Origin: Alectoria sarmentosa
Taxonomy: Eukaryota; Ascomycota; Lecanoromycetes; Lecanorales; Parmeliaceae
DNA: 37,847 nucleotides
Direction of reading: 5' to 3'
NCBI GenBank assembly: GCA_009733775.1
Contig: WOGZ01000320.1
Span: 1-37,847 of the forward strand
Within the stretch, counting starts at the first letter, position 1. Each line of letters starts with the position of its first letter. Positions 1-11,348 of this stretch are shown in pieces. Under the pieces are notes generated by a model. That model was not told where the DNA came from and did not search any database. It was given only the letters and a program-made list of their open reading frames with translations. A program made the position numbers and the translations under genes.

Positions 1-1200
1 AATATATTAAACGTGTTTCTTTTTAATTTTATTATAAATAAAAATATTATTTAAATATGCTTAATATAAATCATTTAAATATTTAAAGAAAATATCGTTT
101 ATATATTATTAATAAATAATAAAGTTATTTGTTAATTTAAATATAAGCATTTAATATTTATATGTGTTAAAAAATATAATAAATGTGATAAAGTTTTCGT
201 TATTTAAATATATTCAAAATTTCTTAAAAGTAACGATAATATTAAATTGTATAAAATATTTATAATTTTATATTTTTGTTAAAATCTCATTTATTAATGA
301 AATAAAATATTGATTTCTTTTAATAATAACGTTTAACTTTCGATAATCAACACAAAATCGCAAATCTTTATTTGATTTTTTAATAAATAAAATAAATGAA
401 ACGAATAAAGCATAATTAAATACGATAAATTCCTTTTTTAAATATTCGTTTAAATATTTTTTGATTTATTCGAATTTATAATCTAATAATGAATAAATTT
501 AATTTTTAAATAATATACTTTTATTTCTTTTTTAGCGAATTTTAATTTATAATTATAAAAATAATATAAAAATAATATATTCGTTTATAATTATTTAAAA
601 CATTTATATAATTATAATAATTTATAAAGAGTTTATTAAGTATCTTTTAAAAAATGAAAGTTTTAACATTATTAATTTAAACGTTATTTGATATATATAA
701 TTTATAATATCTTTTATATTTAATTTCAAAGTCGCATAAATATGATTTATTAATTAATATATCATTATTTTATTATAATTGTGATATAATCTCAAAAAGT
801 TTATTAAAAATATCGTAAATTTCATTTATTATTAAAGAAAAAAGCTTATTTTCTTTATTTCAAATTAAATAATAATAAGTTAATGCGTTAATTTCAATAA
901 TATCGATAAAAACAAACTTTTTAATTATTCTTTTTTTGAATGCTTTAAATGTTAATCTCGATCTTTTTTTATTTAAGATGTTTTTGAAATGATTTATATC
1001 GAAATTATCTTCATTTAATTCATTTTTAATAATAAATTTAAAAAATCGTGAAATAATAACAAATAATGTTATTAATAAAAATGATAAATTCTTAAATATT
1101 AATATTTTATTATTATTATATTTATATCGTTTAAATATAAATAGCATTTTATTTTTCAATATATCGAGAATTATTTTATGCTTATTTATTTATAATTTTT
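1..1200 (-). mobile_element. RIP-decayed Ty3/gypsy pol (reverse transcriptase region), cut by window edge
   Basis: Read on the minus strand, this is the start of a Ty3/gypsy reverse transcriptase. Positions ~320-380 give DLRFCVDYRKLN, the RT motif that opens the fingers of gypsy enzymes. About 30-60 gives AYLNNIFIY, the decayed form of AYLDDILIY with both catalytic Asp codons turned to Asn by G-to-A change. Between them, ~90-130 keeps YINDIFFKYLND, matching the YINDxLxxYLD segment before the active site. The 99-codon open frame at 860-1159 (minus) lies upstream in the same polyprotein and fits the region between protease and RT. The gene is non-functional. The downstream RNase H and integrase lie beyond the left edge. 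The motif wording differs from the 3844-14984 element, so this is a separate gypsy family. Confidence 0.82.
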
Positions 1201-3068
1201 CGAAAATCAAAATATATTATTTTAACGAAGTGATAAAAATAAAATAAGATTTTTTTTTATATTTATATACGTTCAAAATAAATAAAAGATAATAAATTAG
1301 AAATTATTTAAACAATCGCTTATTATAGTCTCGTAATGATTTTAATTTAAAAAAAAATAAAACTCGATTTATAAGCGTTTATATATTTTAAATATAATAA
1401 TTTTATTAATAACGATATAAGTTTCGATGCATTCGCAATTTATAAGAGAATTCGTAAATATTATTTATCGATTTTATAATAATAATGTAATTATTATTTG
1501 AAATATTCGTTAAACACACATTCATATTATCTTTTATCGTGATTTTAAAAAAAATTAATCTTTTTTAAAATTATTCGAAAAGTTCTTTTAAAGATTATAT
1601 AAATTATTTTCGTTATTATTATTCATTTTTATAATATATATTCGAGTACTTTTTTTATTCAATTAAAAATAATTACGCTTAATGTAATTAATTTAATTAT
1701 AATTATAATATATAAACTTTTTAACATTAATTTCAATCTTAACTTTAATAAATAAAATCGATATAATAATTTTTATAAATATTATTATAATGCGAATAAT
1801 TTTCGTTGTTATTAAAATAATTGATTTCTTTTTTAAAAATGTCGTTTTAAATATAAATATTTTGAACTTTTTTTCGTATTTAGCACATTAAATGTTATTT
1901 AATTTTCGTAAATATTTTTTAATAAATGTTAATTCGCTAAAATCTTTATATGCGTTTTAATTCTTTTATAAATTTTGACGAATCTTTAAACGTAAATGTT
2001 ATATTATTATTTTTTTATTTTTTTAATAATTTAATCAAATCGAATAAAGTCGACGTAAAACTTTATAAAAGATATAATATTTTATTAAAGCGAATTATAT
2101 TATTATTTCGCATTATTATATTAATTTAAATTCTCGTAAATATCGATTAAATTATTTATTATCTTTTAATAAAATTCGAATAAATTTAAACAATATTTGA
2201 ATCGACGTTTTATAATTTATTTTAAATCTTTTTTTTCAATTTAAAAATAATATAAGTTAATTTAAATTCAATAAAAAAATATTAATCGTAATTAATAATA
2301 AATTTATAATCTATTTTGAAAAATTAATCGTTTTATATAATTTTTTTTTCATTTATAAAAATAAAAAAGTTAAAAAAGATTTAGCTTTTTTAAAAGTTAA
2401 TTTGTTGAATTTTTTAATATAAAAATCTTTATCGATAATATTTATATCGAGATGTTTTTAAAATTTATCGTTATTTTTTTATAATTTCTTATATTATTTT
2501 ATAAATTGTTTAAATGCATCACGTTTAATATAAATATGTTTAATTATCTTTTAAATATTAATAAACTTCTTTTTCGAATAAACTCGACTTTATATTAAAT
2601 TATCGATATTTTATACGATATCGATATTAATAACTTTTTTTTTTAAAATATTTAATAATAAAATAATATTATAATACTTTATTTAAATTAAGAAGTTTAT
2701 TATTAAATTAAATTGTTTTACACGATTAAATCGAGATATTTTATATATAGTTAAAAAAAATTAAAAAATTAAAAAATATTTTGATAAAAAAGAAAATTCT
2801 TTTTAAAAAAAATAGAGAATTATTAAAATATTTCGATAAAAATAATGTTAAAAAGTATTATATTAAAAGAAAATATAAACACTTTTTATTTAATAATATT
2901 AACGATTTTTTATATAATAAAGAAATTTGATTTTATATTTAAATAATTATATAAAAGTATTATTTAATCGTTTATTTATTTATTAAACTTTTTTGAAAAC
3001 AATGTGTTAATTGAATAACGTTTTTTTAATTTCGTTATTTATCGTGTATAAAGAGTTTTTATTATATT
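1201..3068 (-). other. AT-rich sequence, probably gag/5' part of the minus-strand gypsy element
   Basis: By position this should hold the gag and 5' end of the minus-strand retrotransposon whose RT lies at 1-450. It is too mutated for me to recognise a domain or an LTR here. The assignment is inference from element layout, not from motifs. Confidence 0.35.
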
Positions 3069-3336
3069 ATTATTGTCAAGAGAATCGCCATATTATCATA
3101 TTATTAAGCTTATTATATTTATTTAATAAACGATACCTTGCCAAGTTCATGGCTTGACAAGAAGTTAATAGATAATCAATTCTCATAGAAGAATTGATCA
3201 ACTTACAATCACTCAAAATATAATCTTTCTGATGTACCACATTGCCGACATCATTGTGTCGCCAACCATGAGCATATCGCCTACCTTAAGCTTGACAAGC
3301 ACCTCATAGTCAATCAATCGTATTTTCAACAATTAT
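3069..3336. mobile_element. Solo LTR (3074-3331) with 5-bp target site duplication
   Basis: A 258-bp LTR beginning TGTCAAG and ending TTTTCAACA, in the canonical TG...CA form. It is flanked by the direct repeat ATTAT (3069-3073 and 3332-3336), with no internal domain. It aligns end to end with the two 255-bp LTRs of the element at 3844-14984; differences are almost all C/T or G/A. It keeps many CpA sites that are TpA in the other copies (for example CCAAGTTCATGGCTTGACAAG-like stretches near 3140), so it is much less RIP-damaged. Likely origin is LTR-LTR recombination of a full insertion, leaving one LTR. Confidence 0.9.
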
Positions 3337-3838
3337 CGATTTCGTGCAAGAAAACTTAATAATGCGAAATAAAAAAAATCGATTTTAAAAGATTATAAAA
3401 TCGTGATTTCTTATTCGATAATGATGTTATAAAAATTTTAAATATCTTTAATAATAATCTTTCGAATAATATAATTAATATTATCTTAATTTAAATTATA
3501 TAAAAATAATAAATAATTATTTCTTTTAATTCGCTAATTAAATAAATGTTTTAATATCTTTTTTATATTCGTTATTATTAATAAAATAAATCGTTATCTC
3601 GATGCGAATTATTCGAATTTTAATTGTTATAAATAATATAATTTAAAAATACGATATTTTAATAATTTTTATATTTTAATAAAATTTTTATTAACACGAT
3701 TTTTTAAATTCGTTAATTAATATAAATAAAGTTAATAAGGTGATTTAATTATAATATCGAAATTAATATAAATTTATTATATTAATAAATATATTAAATA
3801 AGACAATTAAGTGAGAAGAAAATATATATATAAAAAGA
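3337..3838. other. AT-rich spacer between solo LTR and full-length element
   Basis: About 500 bp of RIP-type AT-rich DNA with no recognisable gene. Because the 11-kb element at 3844-14984 inserted here, this spacer was formerly contiguous with the sequence from 14,990 onward. Confidence 0.6.
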
Positions 3839-3843
3839 AAACA

Positions 3844-4098
3844 TGTTAAGAAAATCGTTATGTTATTATATTGTTAAGTTTATTATATTTACTTAATAGA
3901 CGATATCTTATTAAGTTTATAACTTAATAAATTAATAAATAATCAATTTTGATAGAAGAATTAATTAATTTATAATTATTCAAAATATAACGTTATTAAT
4001 GTATTACATTGTCGACATTATTGTGTTATCAATTATGAACATATCGTTTATTATAAATTTGATAAGCATTTTATAATCAATTAATCGTATTTTCAACA
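3844..4098 (+). repeat. 5' LTR of the gypsy element
   Basis: 255 bp, starting TGTTAAG and ending TTTTCAACA. It aligns over its whole length with the 3' LTR (14730-14984) and the solo LTR (3074-3331). The intact TG and CA ends and the adjacent AAACA duplication fix its borders. Confidence 0.92.
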
Positions 4099-4112
4099 TT
4101 TAATAATAACAT
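4099..4112 (+). promoter_or_regulatory. Probable decayed tRNA primer-binding site
   Basis: The position immediately inside the 5' LTR is where minus-strand priming starts. The sequence TTTAATAATAAC could be a RIP product of a TGGTNGNNAC-type primer-binding site (GG to AA), but the tRNA cannot be identified. Called on position alone. Confidence 0.25.
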
Positions 4113-7100
4113 CGATATATAATTATTTAATTAAGCTTCTTCATTAATAACAACTATATAACATCAAATCTTTCATCATTTAAACATATTATATCATTTA
4201 AATTAACGATTTATTATTTATTAATTAATTTAATTTATTTATCACATTAAACATTTCATTTCAGATTTTTATTAGATAATTGAGTTTTAATATTGTTAAA
4301 ATCGTTTTTTTTTGATCATTTATCCTTTTTTAATTAATTGTTAATTTTTTTAACGATTTTTTTTCAAACTAATAAGCGTATTTCTTTATCAAAAAACAAA
4401 TATTATTTGATGAAAAAAATCGATAATTGAAATTTCATCAAACACATTCTTTTCATTATTTTCTTTTTATGATTTGAAAAAAACATTCTCTTTTTATATA
4501 TTTATTATAAATCTTCAATCGACGTTTATTATTTAATTGTTTATAAAAAAATATTATCAAATTAAAATTTATTTTCGAATTCAACGTTGCAAAAAATATT
4601 TTTATCATAATTTATCAATTTCAAGATTTTATCAAATTTGAGTTTTCATTAATTGCTTTTATTAAAAAGAAAATTCGATTCGTTATTGATTTTATTATAA
4701 AATATATTCAACGTTCGATTAAGCTCGAACAATAAAAAGATATTTTAATAATAAAAATTTGAGTTCATTCACGATCGAAATTTATTTAAACATTTATGTG
4801 ATTATCGAATTAAATGATAAATAATTTTTTTTAAAAGCTTTTATTAAGGGATTTAATAAAAACATCGAAGACGTAATTCGATATTTCAAATTATTTTTAA
4901 AATCGAAATAAAAAAGTTATTCGAAGTAAAAAAACAATCTTGAATAAAAAAACAATTTGAAAAAAAAACTTTATTTATTCTTCTCATCGATTTCAAAAAA
5001 AAAATATCATTTTAAAAAAATTGTCGAAAAACGATGATATTCGAATAATTAATAAATATATTAAATAACGTTATTTAAAACGTTGACAATATTTAAGACG
5101 TTAACAAATTAAATTTTTCTCAATTTATTATCACATCGAAGTTTATATTATTTATTAATAATCTTTTTTTCGTTGAAAGCGATTTCATTGATTTTATAAA
5201 ATCGTTAATTAATTCATTATTAATATTAAAAAGATCGTTCACTTTTATTAATTTTCAAGATAATTTTTTATTTTATTTATTTGTTGAGTTGTAATTTTTT
5301 TCAAAAAACAATTAAAAAAATTTTAATTTATATTTAAAGAATATTAATTATTTCGCTCGTTTTTTTCACGTTAAAAATTATTTTGATATTCGTTAAAGGC
5401 TTTTAAAAAAGGTTGATTGATATAAAAGTTGATAAAAAAATTAACTTTTATAAAACTTAACACGATTATCATTAATTTGTTTTTGTTTATAAATAATAAT
5501 TCGATAATATCAAAATCGAGATTTATAAATAATCAAACACATTTTTAATTTAACGAGATTTTTTGTGTTTTTATTAAAGATGAGTTTAAAGTCGCATTTA
5601 TATCGATTTAATTATAAGATTCGTCGAGAGAACGCGAAAAATAAGATAAATTTGACGATTTAAAATCGTTTAATAATGTTATTAATGTTATCGATAATAA
5701 TAATTAATTATGATTTAATGTTTAAAATCTCGAATTCTTTCACTTTAACGTTTTAAAGTCATATAATTTTAAATATATAATTCATAATTATAAAAAAATC
5801 ATTTTTAAAAAGGTTTATATTTTTAATAAGCGTGTTTATGATTATGTTTTATTTATCGATGAAATTATTATTAAAAAAAATCTTTTTTTTTACTTTCGAA
5901 ATTTAGCATTAAATTGATATCTCGAAAAAATCGATGATTTCAAATAAAGAATTTTTAAAAATATGACATTAATGAATTTTATTAATCAATTAACATTGCG
6001 ATTTAAAATAAATATAATTAAAATAATAAATAAATTGCATATCGAAAAATATTCTTTTAAAAACGTCATCAAAAAACGCGACTTTTAAAAATATTTATAA
6101 AACGTTCAATTATACGTTACGATATTAAACGTAAATAATCGTTACGCTCATTTGATATAAACATAATAAAATCTTAACGTCGAAATTCGATCGATGATGT
6201 TAATATTAATATTCATCACGATTATATAAACGTTTATAAAAAAATTAAAAATAAAAAGAAATTTGTAAAAAATAATAAACAAGCGTCGATAAATTAATCG
6301 TTCGAAATAAATCGATAATGCATAATTCAAATAATAAAATCAAAATTAATATAATAAATTTCGACAATAAAATCTTAATGTTAACAACTCTTTTTTTTAT
6401 CAAAATGAAATTAATCGCTCACAATATCAATTTGAATAATTTAATTAATTATATTATTAATATAATAATTATCAAATATTATTTTTTTATAATCGATAAA
6501 ATGATTATTAAGCGATTTAAAAAATATATTAATTATATTAAAATAAATATGTTAATCGAAAAAAATACTCATTTTTTTCTTTATAAAAGAAATTTCAAAA
6601 TTAATTGCAAATCATCGTTTTTTAAAATAAATCATTAATATTTATAATTTTAATTATCGATGTTATTTAATCGACGAAATTTTTTTAACAATTTAATTAT
6701 TTTTCTTATTAATTAAATAATAATAAAAACAATTCGAATTATCGAAACAATTCGAATTATTAAAACGATTCGAATTATCAAAAAAATTGTAATTCTTTTT
6801 TTCGAAAAAAAAAAGGTTTTTAAATTGATGATAATTCGAAATAACGATATTAATAAAATACCAATTATGTTTTTTCGCAATTAACGATCGTTTATTATAA
6901 AAATCTTCAAAATTTATATTCAAAAAATAATTACGAAATTTATCAATTTGATGAATTTTAAAACGAAAAATTCGATTTTGTTTCGAACAGTTTTGAATAT
7001 TATGTTAATGTCGACGACAAATCATTAATATTTATAAATCAATTTATAAATGATAAAAAAAACGTTAATATCGATATTAACGTTCATTATGCGTTAACGA

Positions 7101-7215
7101 ATTATTTTAATTTATATTTTATAAAATCACGATTAATGAAATTCAAAACGTGTCGAAAATGTAAAAAAGATTTTTTTCGAAAAACAAATCATATACTTAT
7201 TTCAAAGTTTGTAAA
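4113..7215 (+). pseudogene. Leader and decayed gag region of the gypsy element
   Basis: Non-functional. Most of it is unreadable. At 6716-6783 four imperfect ~17-bp tandem units translate to a repeating NNSNY/NDSNY peptide, a low-complexity Asn/Ser-rich tract. At ~7151-7215 a Cys-x2-Cys followed by Phe and then Asn-His (CRKCKKDF...NH) resembles a C2H2-type finger seen before the protease in fungal gypsy polyproteins. The Gag start codon cannot be placed. The opposite-strand ORF at 6693-6923 is only the complement of the repeat. Confidence 0.5.
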
Positions 7216-7488
7216 AATAAAATCAAAGATATTAATAAAATCGTTTTCAATCTCGTGATCGATGATCTTAAAAATGTTACTTTTAACGATAATTCGAGAA
7301 TTGCATTTATTATTTTCGTTATAAAGATTATGATTATTTTTATTAATAATAATAAAGTTGTTAATAACGAGCAAAAGAAGATCGAAAAAACGATATATTT
7401 CGTAAATCTCGATTATTTTATTATTGAATTAATATCGAAAAAGATATCGAATATAAAACTCGTTTTCAGAAAATAACATTTCGTTATT

Positions 7489-7713
7489 TTGATAATGTTT
7501 TTTGTTTTGCGAGAAATTAAAGTCATTATATGCGTGAATTTAAAGCGCATTATATCGTTAATTAATAAAAAATTCTTAAAAGAAATTTTGTTAAATGTCT
7601 TAATTAAAAGAATTAAAATAAATATTAATATTAAAAAAATCGATATTTTTAAATATATAATCAATAATTATTATCTTCTCGATTTATACATTTTTAATAT
7701 ATTTAATAATTAA
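7489..7713 (+). pseudogene. Decayed retroviral-type aspartic protease domain
   Basis: A 74-codon open stretch containing CVNLKRIISLINKKFLKE. This matches the CxDSGxxxSLIDRxFL motif of gypsy proteases that process the Gag-Pol polyprotein, with the active Asp codon changed to Asn and the adjacent Ser/Gly lost. It is followed by IKRIKININIKKI and YIINNYYLLDLYI, matching the IKxxxxPVxVRGI and EYxxLxLYI segments of the same fold. It sits between the zinc-finger remnant and the RT, as expected. The missing catalytic Asp makes it inactive. Confidence 0.68.
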
Positions 7714-8559
7714 TAATCAATAATTTATATACATAAAAAAAAATTATTATCGATGATCTCAAAGCAAAAATGTTTTTAAAAATGAATATTTTAAATTTAA
7801 AACGTATAAACATCAACGTTAACGAAAAGAAATTATTAATCAAAAATTATAATGATTTGATAACGAATATTTAAATTAAGATTAAAGACAACGTTAACAT
7901 ATAATAAACAATACGCAATTAAAAAAGAATTACGATCTTTCTTAAATCGATAATAAAAATATTTATCGAATTATGTACTTTAATGTCTTTATCAAATAAA
8001 GATTATTTGTTCGAATTTAATTATATAAAAATTTATATTCACATAATAAACGCCGAAATTTCTTTTATTTATATTAAAAACGATGTTAATATTATTAAAA
8101 TCGTATTTTAGCATTTTAATTTAAACATTATTATTAAATATAACGTTAATTTATATCTCGTTATTTATTTAAACGATTACGATTTAACGACGAAAAATCG
8201 AAAATTGAGAATTAACGCGTCAAAAAATAATTTCGACATTAAAATGAATAATAATATTTCAATGTGTGATATCGAGAAACAAATTGTTAATTTGAAAACT
8301 TTGATAATTGAATACGTCGATATTTAAAAAAACATCGATGAAATTATAAACGTTTTAAGAAATGATCTTATAAAAATCAATTTAAACATCGATTGAAATT
8401 TCACATCGATTCTCAAATTCGTTCAAAAAATTTATTCATTTGACGCGATAAACAAAAAGATAGTTAATAAGAAATTCGATAAATTATATGCGTAAAATAA
8501 AATGAGATGAATAACGAAATTTATTTCTTTTTTTTAATTAATGTTTATGATTTAAAAAA

Positions 8560-9080
8560 CGATACTCGAAGGGTCGAAAAAGTTATCAAAAAAAAATCAA
8601 AAGTAATTATGAATATTTATAAATTTAATCGAATTATTATCACGAATTTTTAATCATTATCGTTATAAGACGATGTAATTAATTTGTTATAAAATATAAA
8701 ATGCATTAATATTCTTAATAATTTATCTTTCTTTTTTCAATTTAACGTTTAATTCGAAAATTAATATAAATAAATAATCGTTTTTTATCAAAAATTCGAA
8801 CATTTTAAAATCGATATAATAAGTTTTAAGAATTCGTTATTATATAAATAACATATTATAAACAAAAAATTAAGATTTCTTAAAAATTTCGTTAAAGCTT
8901 ACGTCGACGATTTAATAATATTTTTAAAAAACTTCGAATTGCATATTGAGCATTTTCGTAAACTCTTTTAATTGTTAAAAAAGTTAAAAATTATTATTAA
9001 TTCAAAAAAGATATTTTTGAATTACTTAAACGTTATCTTTCTCGAATAAAAGATCGATATTTTCGAATTTATTATAACGC
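8560..9080 (+). pseudogene. Decayed Ty3/gypsy reverse transcriptase domain
   Basis: Non-functional remnant of the polymerase that copies element RNA to DNA. NIYKFNRIII at ~8609 matches the DIRGLNxIT motif. SFFFNLTF at ~8730 matches the DxSSFFYQ segment around the first catalytic Asp. AYVDDLIIF at ~8897-8923 is the catalytic YVDD box, with both Asp codons intact. HIEHFRKLF and KKIFLNYLNVIFLE follow, matching EEHIEHLRxVF and KSFLGYPSVxLLG. Several in-frame TAA/TGA codons interrupt it. Survival of YVDD may reflect that its codons lie in CpG context (GTCGACGAT). Confidence 0.87.
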
Positions 9081-9790
9081 AAAAACGAATCGAAGCTTTA
9101 ACGAATATTAAATTCTTTATCGATTTCGAGACCTTGAAACATTATCTCGAATTAATAAAATGAATAAAAATCAAAATTGCGAATTATGCGCAGAAGGCGG
9201 AATTTTTTCAATAAAAAAAGATTTTTTTATTAAAAGAATCGTTTATCGTTAAAGAATAAAAACGATAAAGATTTATTAAGAGAATCTTTATTAATAAAAG
9301 ACAATTGTTATTTAATTTCTTTCGCTTGTTATAAGATTTTTTTTCTTCGTCGAACTTTATAATACATTTTAATCGAAAATAACGAATTTATATTAATATT
9401 AACGTTTTTAAAAAGCGCGATTTCGACGTTTATATATATTATATTAAAGATAATCTCGAAAATAATGATTTTCTCAAAAACGATATTATTAATATTATTT
9501 CTTTTTAAATCGTTAAATAACGTCGAATTTCGTTATTAATTAATCAAATTAAAGATTGTCGAATTAATTTAAACAATTCGCAAAATTAAACATTATATTA
9601 ATAATTCGTTATATATTATAATCGTTTATATAAATTATTTAATAACAATTAACATTGTTAAATAAATTAATTTAACATTATTTTCGATAAATAAATTGAA
9701 TTTACGCTTCATAAAAACATCACAATATTTATTATAATTCAAATTTAATATTTGTTATAAACTTAACAAATAATATATAATATCGAAGAT
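9081..9790 (+). pseudogene. Decayed RT connection and RNase H domain
   Basis: Continues directly from the RT. KFFIDFETLKHYLEL and ANYAQKAE (~9107-9200) match the LRFPxTLKxLExYLGLTG and YAQxAEPLQ segments of this fungal gypsy family. KKRDFDVYIYYIKD (~9413-9455) corresponds to the RGFGxMVYHxK strand of RNase H. VEFRY (~9521) and TIRKIKHYINNS (~9570-9610) match AExRYWPTELE and VRKIRHxIESS. INKLNLRFIKTSQYLL (~9690-9740) matches DKLNLRLxRASxYL. Stops replace the Trp and Gln codons. RNase H would degrade the RNA strand during reverse transcription; this copy cannot. Confidence 0.83.
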
Positions 9791-10089
9791 CTTTTTTAAA
9801 TTCATAAATAAATCGATATTTGAAAGAGATATATTAATTTTAAAAGAAAATATTTTTAACGAGATATTTATTTTTAATAAATTTTTGATAAAAATGTTAA
9901 AAGAATTTAAAATAAAAATTCAAGCTTTTTATATTAAAAATAAAAAATGAATTAAAATATAAAAAATGTTAAAATATGAGAATTCAATTGTTAATATTCA
10001 ATTTCATTTCATTAATAATATATTATATTTCACGAACTCTTTTAACAAAATGCGACTTTATTTATTCAAAAAATTTGAAAAGAAAATCT

Positions 10090-11100
10090 TTTAATAAACA
10101 TATTATGAAAATGCACATATTAAATTTAACAAAACGTATAAAATTATTACGAATAATTATTTTTTTAAAAAGTTTATTCGTCAATTTTATTATTATATTC
10201 ATTATTAATATAAATATAACATTAATTAAATAAAACGTTATGCGAAATATGATTTATTTATTTTTATAATCGAATCGTTAATATCGTATTATATAATTAT
10301 TATTGATTTCATATTAACATTATCAAAGATAATAAAGAAAATGAATATTATTATATTAATAATTTATAAGTTTTTTAAAAGAATTATTTTTATTTTTAAC
10401 AAAAACATCTTTTTAACGAAAAATTGAATCGAAACCTTTTTGAATAAAATTATCGATTAAGATTTATTAATAACATTTATCTTTAATCGCGATAAAAAAT
10501 TTATATCGACTTTTTGAAAATTCATTTTCAAAAAATTAAACATTAATTTTTTAATTAATATAATATATTATTGATAAATCGATGATTAATTAAAAAAAAT
10601 TAATTAAATAATCGAAATTGTTTTACGTTATTAATTAACGAATAATTTCATCATCGATTAAATAAAATATTTATTACGTTTATATAATATATTTAATAAT
10701 TTATCGAGCTCGATCATAAAATTAAATATAAATAAAATCGTTTACAATTATCATTTTCGCGATATTTTTTCATTATTAATTTTAAATCAAATTCGAAATA
10801 ACGAATTTTTATTAAAATGATTTATTAATATTAAAGACGTTGAAGAAATAATCGCTTAAATTAACGTTAAAATAAAAATAATTTATAATTTTCATTATTA
10901 ATTTTTTTTTAACGAAAAAGAAAAAGTTTTTTTGAAGCTTTATTATAAATATAATTTATTTAAAATTTTCAATCTTAAATTTGTTAATCAAAAAATCGAT
11001 TCGTTCAAAATTTTTTAAAAGATTAATAATTTAACGTATAAAATAAACGTATTTATTTATTGATAAATTTATTTCATTATATTAATTACGCAATTCGAAT
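10090..11100 (+). pseudogene. Decayed retroviral-type integrase domain
   Basis: Non-functional remnant of the enzyme that joins element DNA to the chromosome. The zinc-binding HHCC module is visible as YYENAHIKFNKTY (~10,100-10,137), then HY*YKYN (~10,200-10,220) where HHCPKCN is expected, so both Cys codons are now Tyr or stop. The core DDE triad is traceable: Asp in IIDFILTL (~10,305), Asp in FNRDKKFIS (~10,491), and the third position near 10,592 where a Lys codon stands for Glu (G to A). Downstream, NLFKIFNLKFVNQKIDSFKIF (~10,955-11,020) is the gypsy integrase C-terminal fold. The 85-codon open frame at 9976-10233 is in a different frame and is not a real gene. Confidence 0.84.
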
Positions 11101-11149
11101 TAGCGCTTAGAAATAAAAATTTATATTATCACTTTATTTAATTTAATCA

Positions 11150-11348
11150 TTTATCGATAATCGTCGAATTTAATAAAAAATAATATAAATATATCGTGAA
11201 AAAGTTAATTAACAAGCGTTAGCGTCGTTATAAAACGAAAAAATCGATAATTAAATATTTTATACGATGATTAAAATGAAATTTAAAATTCGATTAATAA
11301 TATAATAATGATTTATTGAAAAACGCAAAGAATTTAATTAACAAATAT
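11150..11348 (+). pseudogene. Decayed C-terminal chromodomain of the integrase
   Basis: YKYIVKKLINKR (~11,185-11,220) matches the EYEVEKILDKR start of chromodomains. After a basic Arg/Lys stretch come KYFIR*LK (~11,255-11,275), matching YLVRWKG, and YNNDLLKNAKNLINKY (~11,300-11,348), matching the DLxNAxELxxxYE helix. The aromatic-cage Trp is now a stop codon, the G-to-A change RIP makes. In chromoviruses this module binds methylated histone H3 and directs insertion into heterochromatin, which fits the AT-rich setting; that role is family knowledge, not shown here. Confidence 0.78.

Noticed and set aside
860..1159. 99-codon minus-strand ORF as an independent gene
   Set aside because: It lies in frame-compatible position upstream of the minus-strand gypsy RT remnant and fits that decayed polyprotein.
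9976..10233. 85-codon plus-strand ORF as a membrane protein gene
   Set aside because: Another frame of the same DNA carries the integrase zinc-module remnant; the hydrophobic look comes from AT-rich codons.
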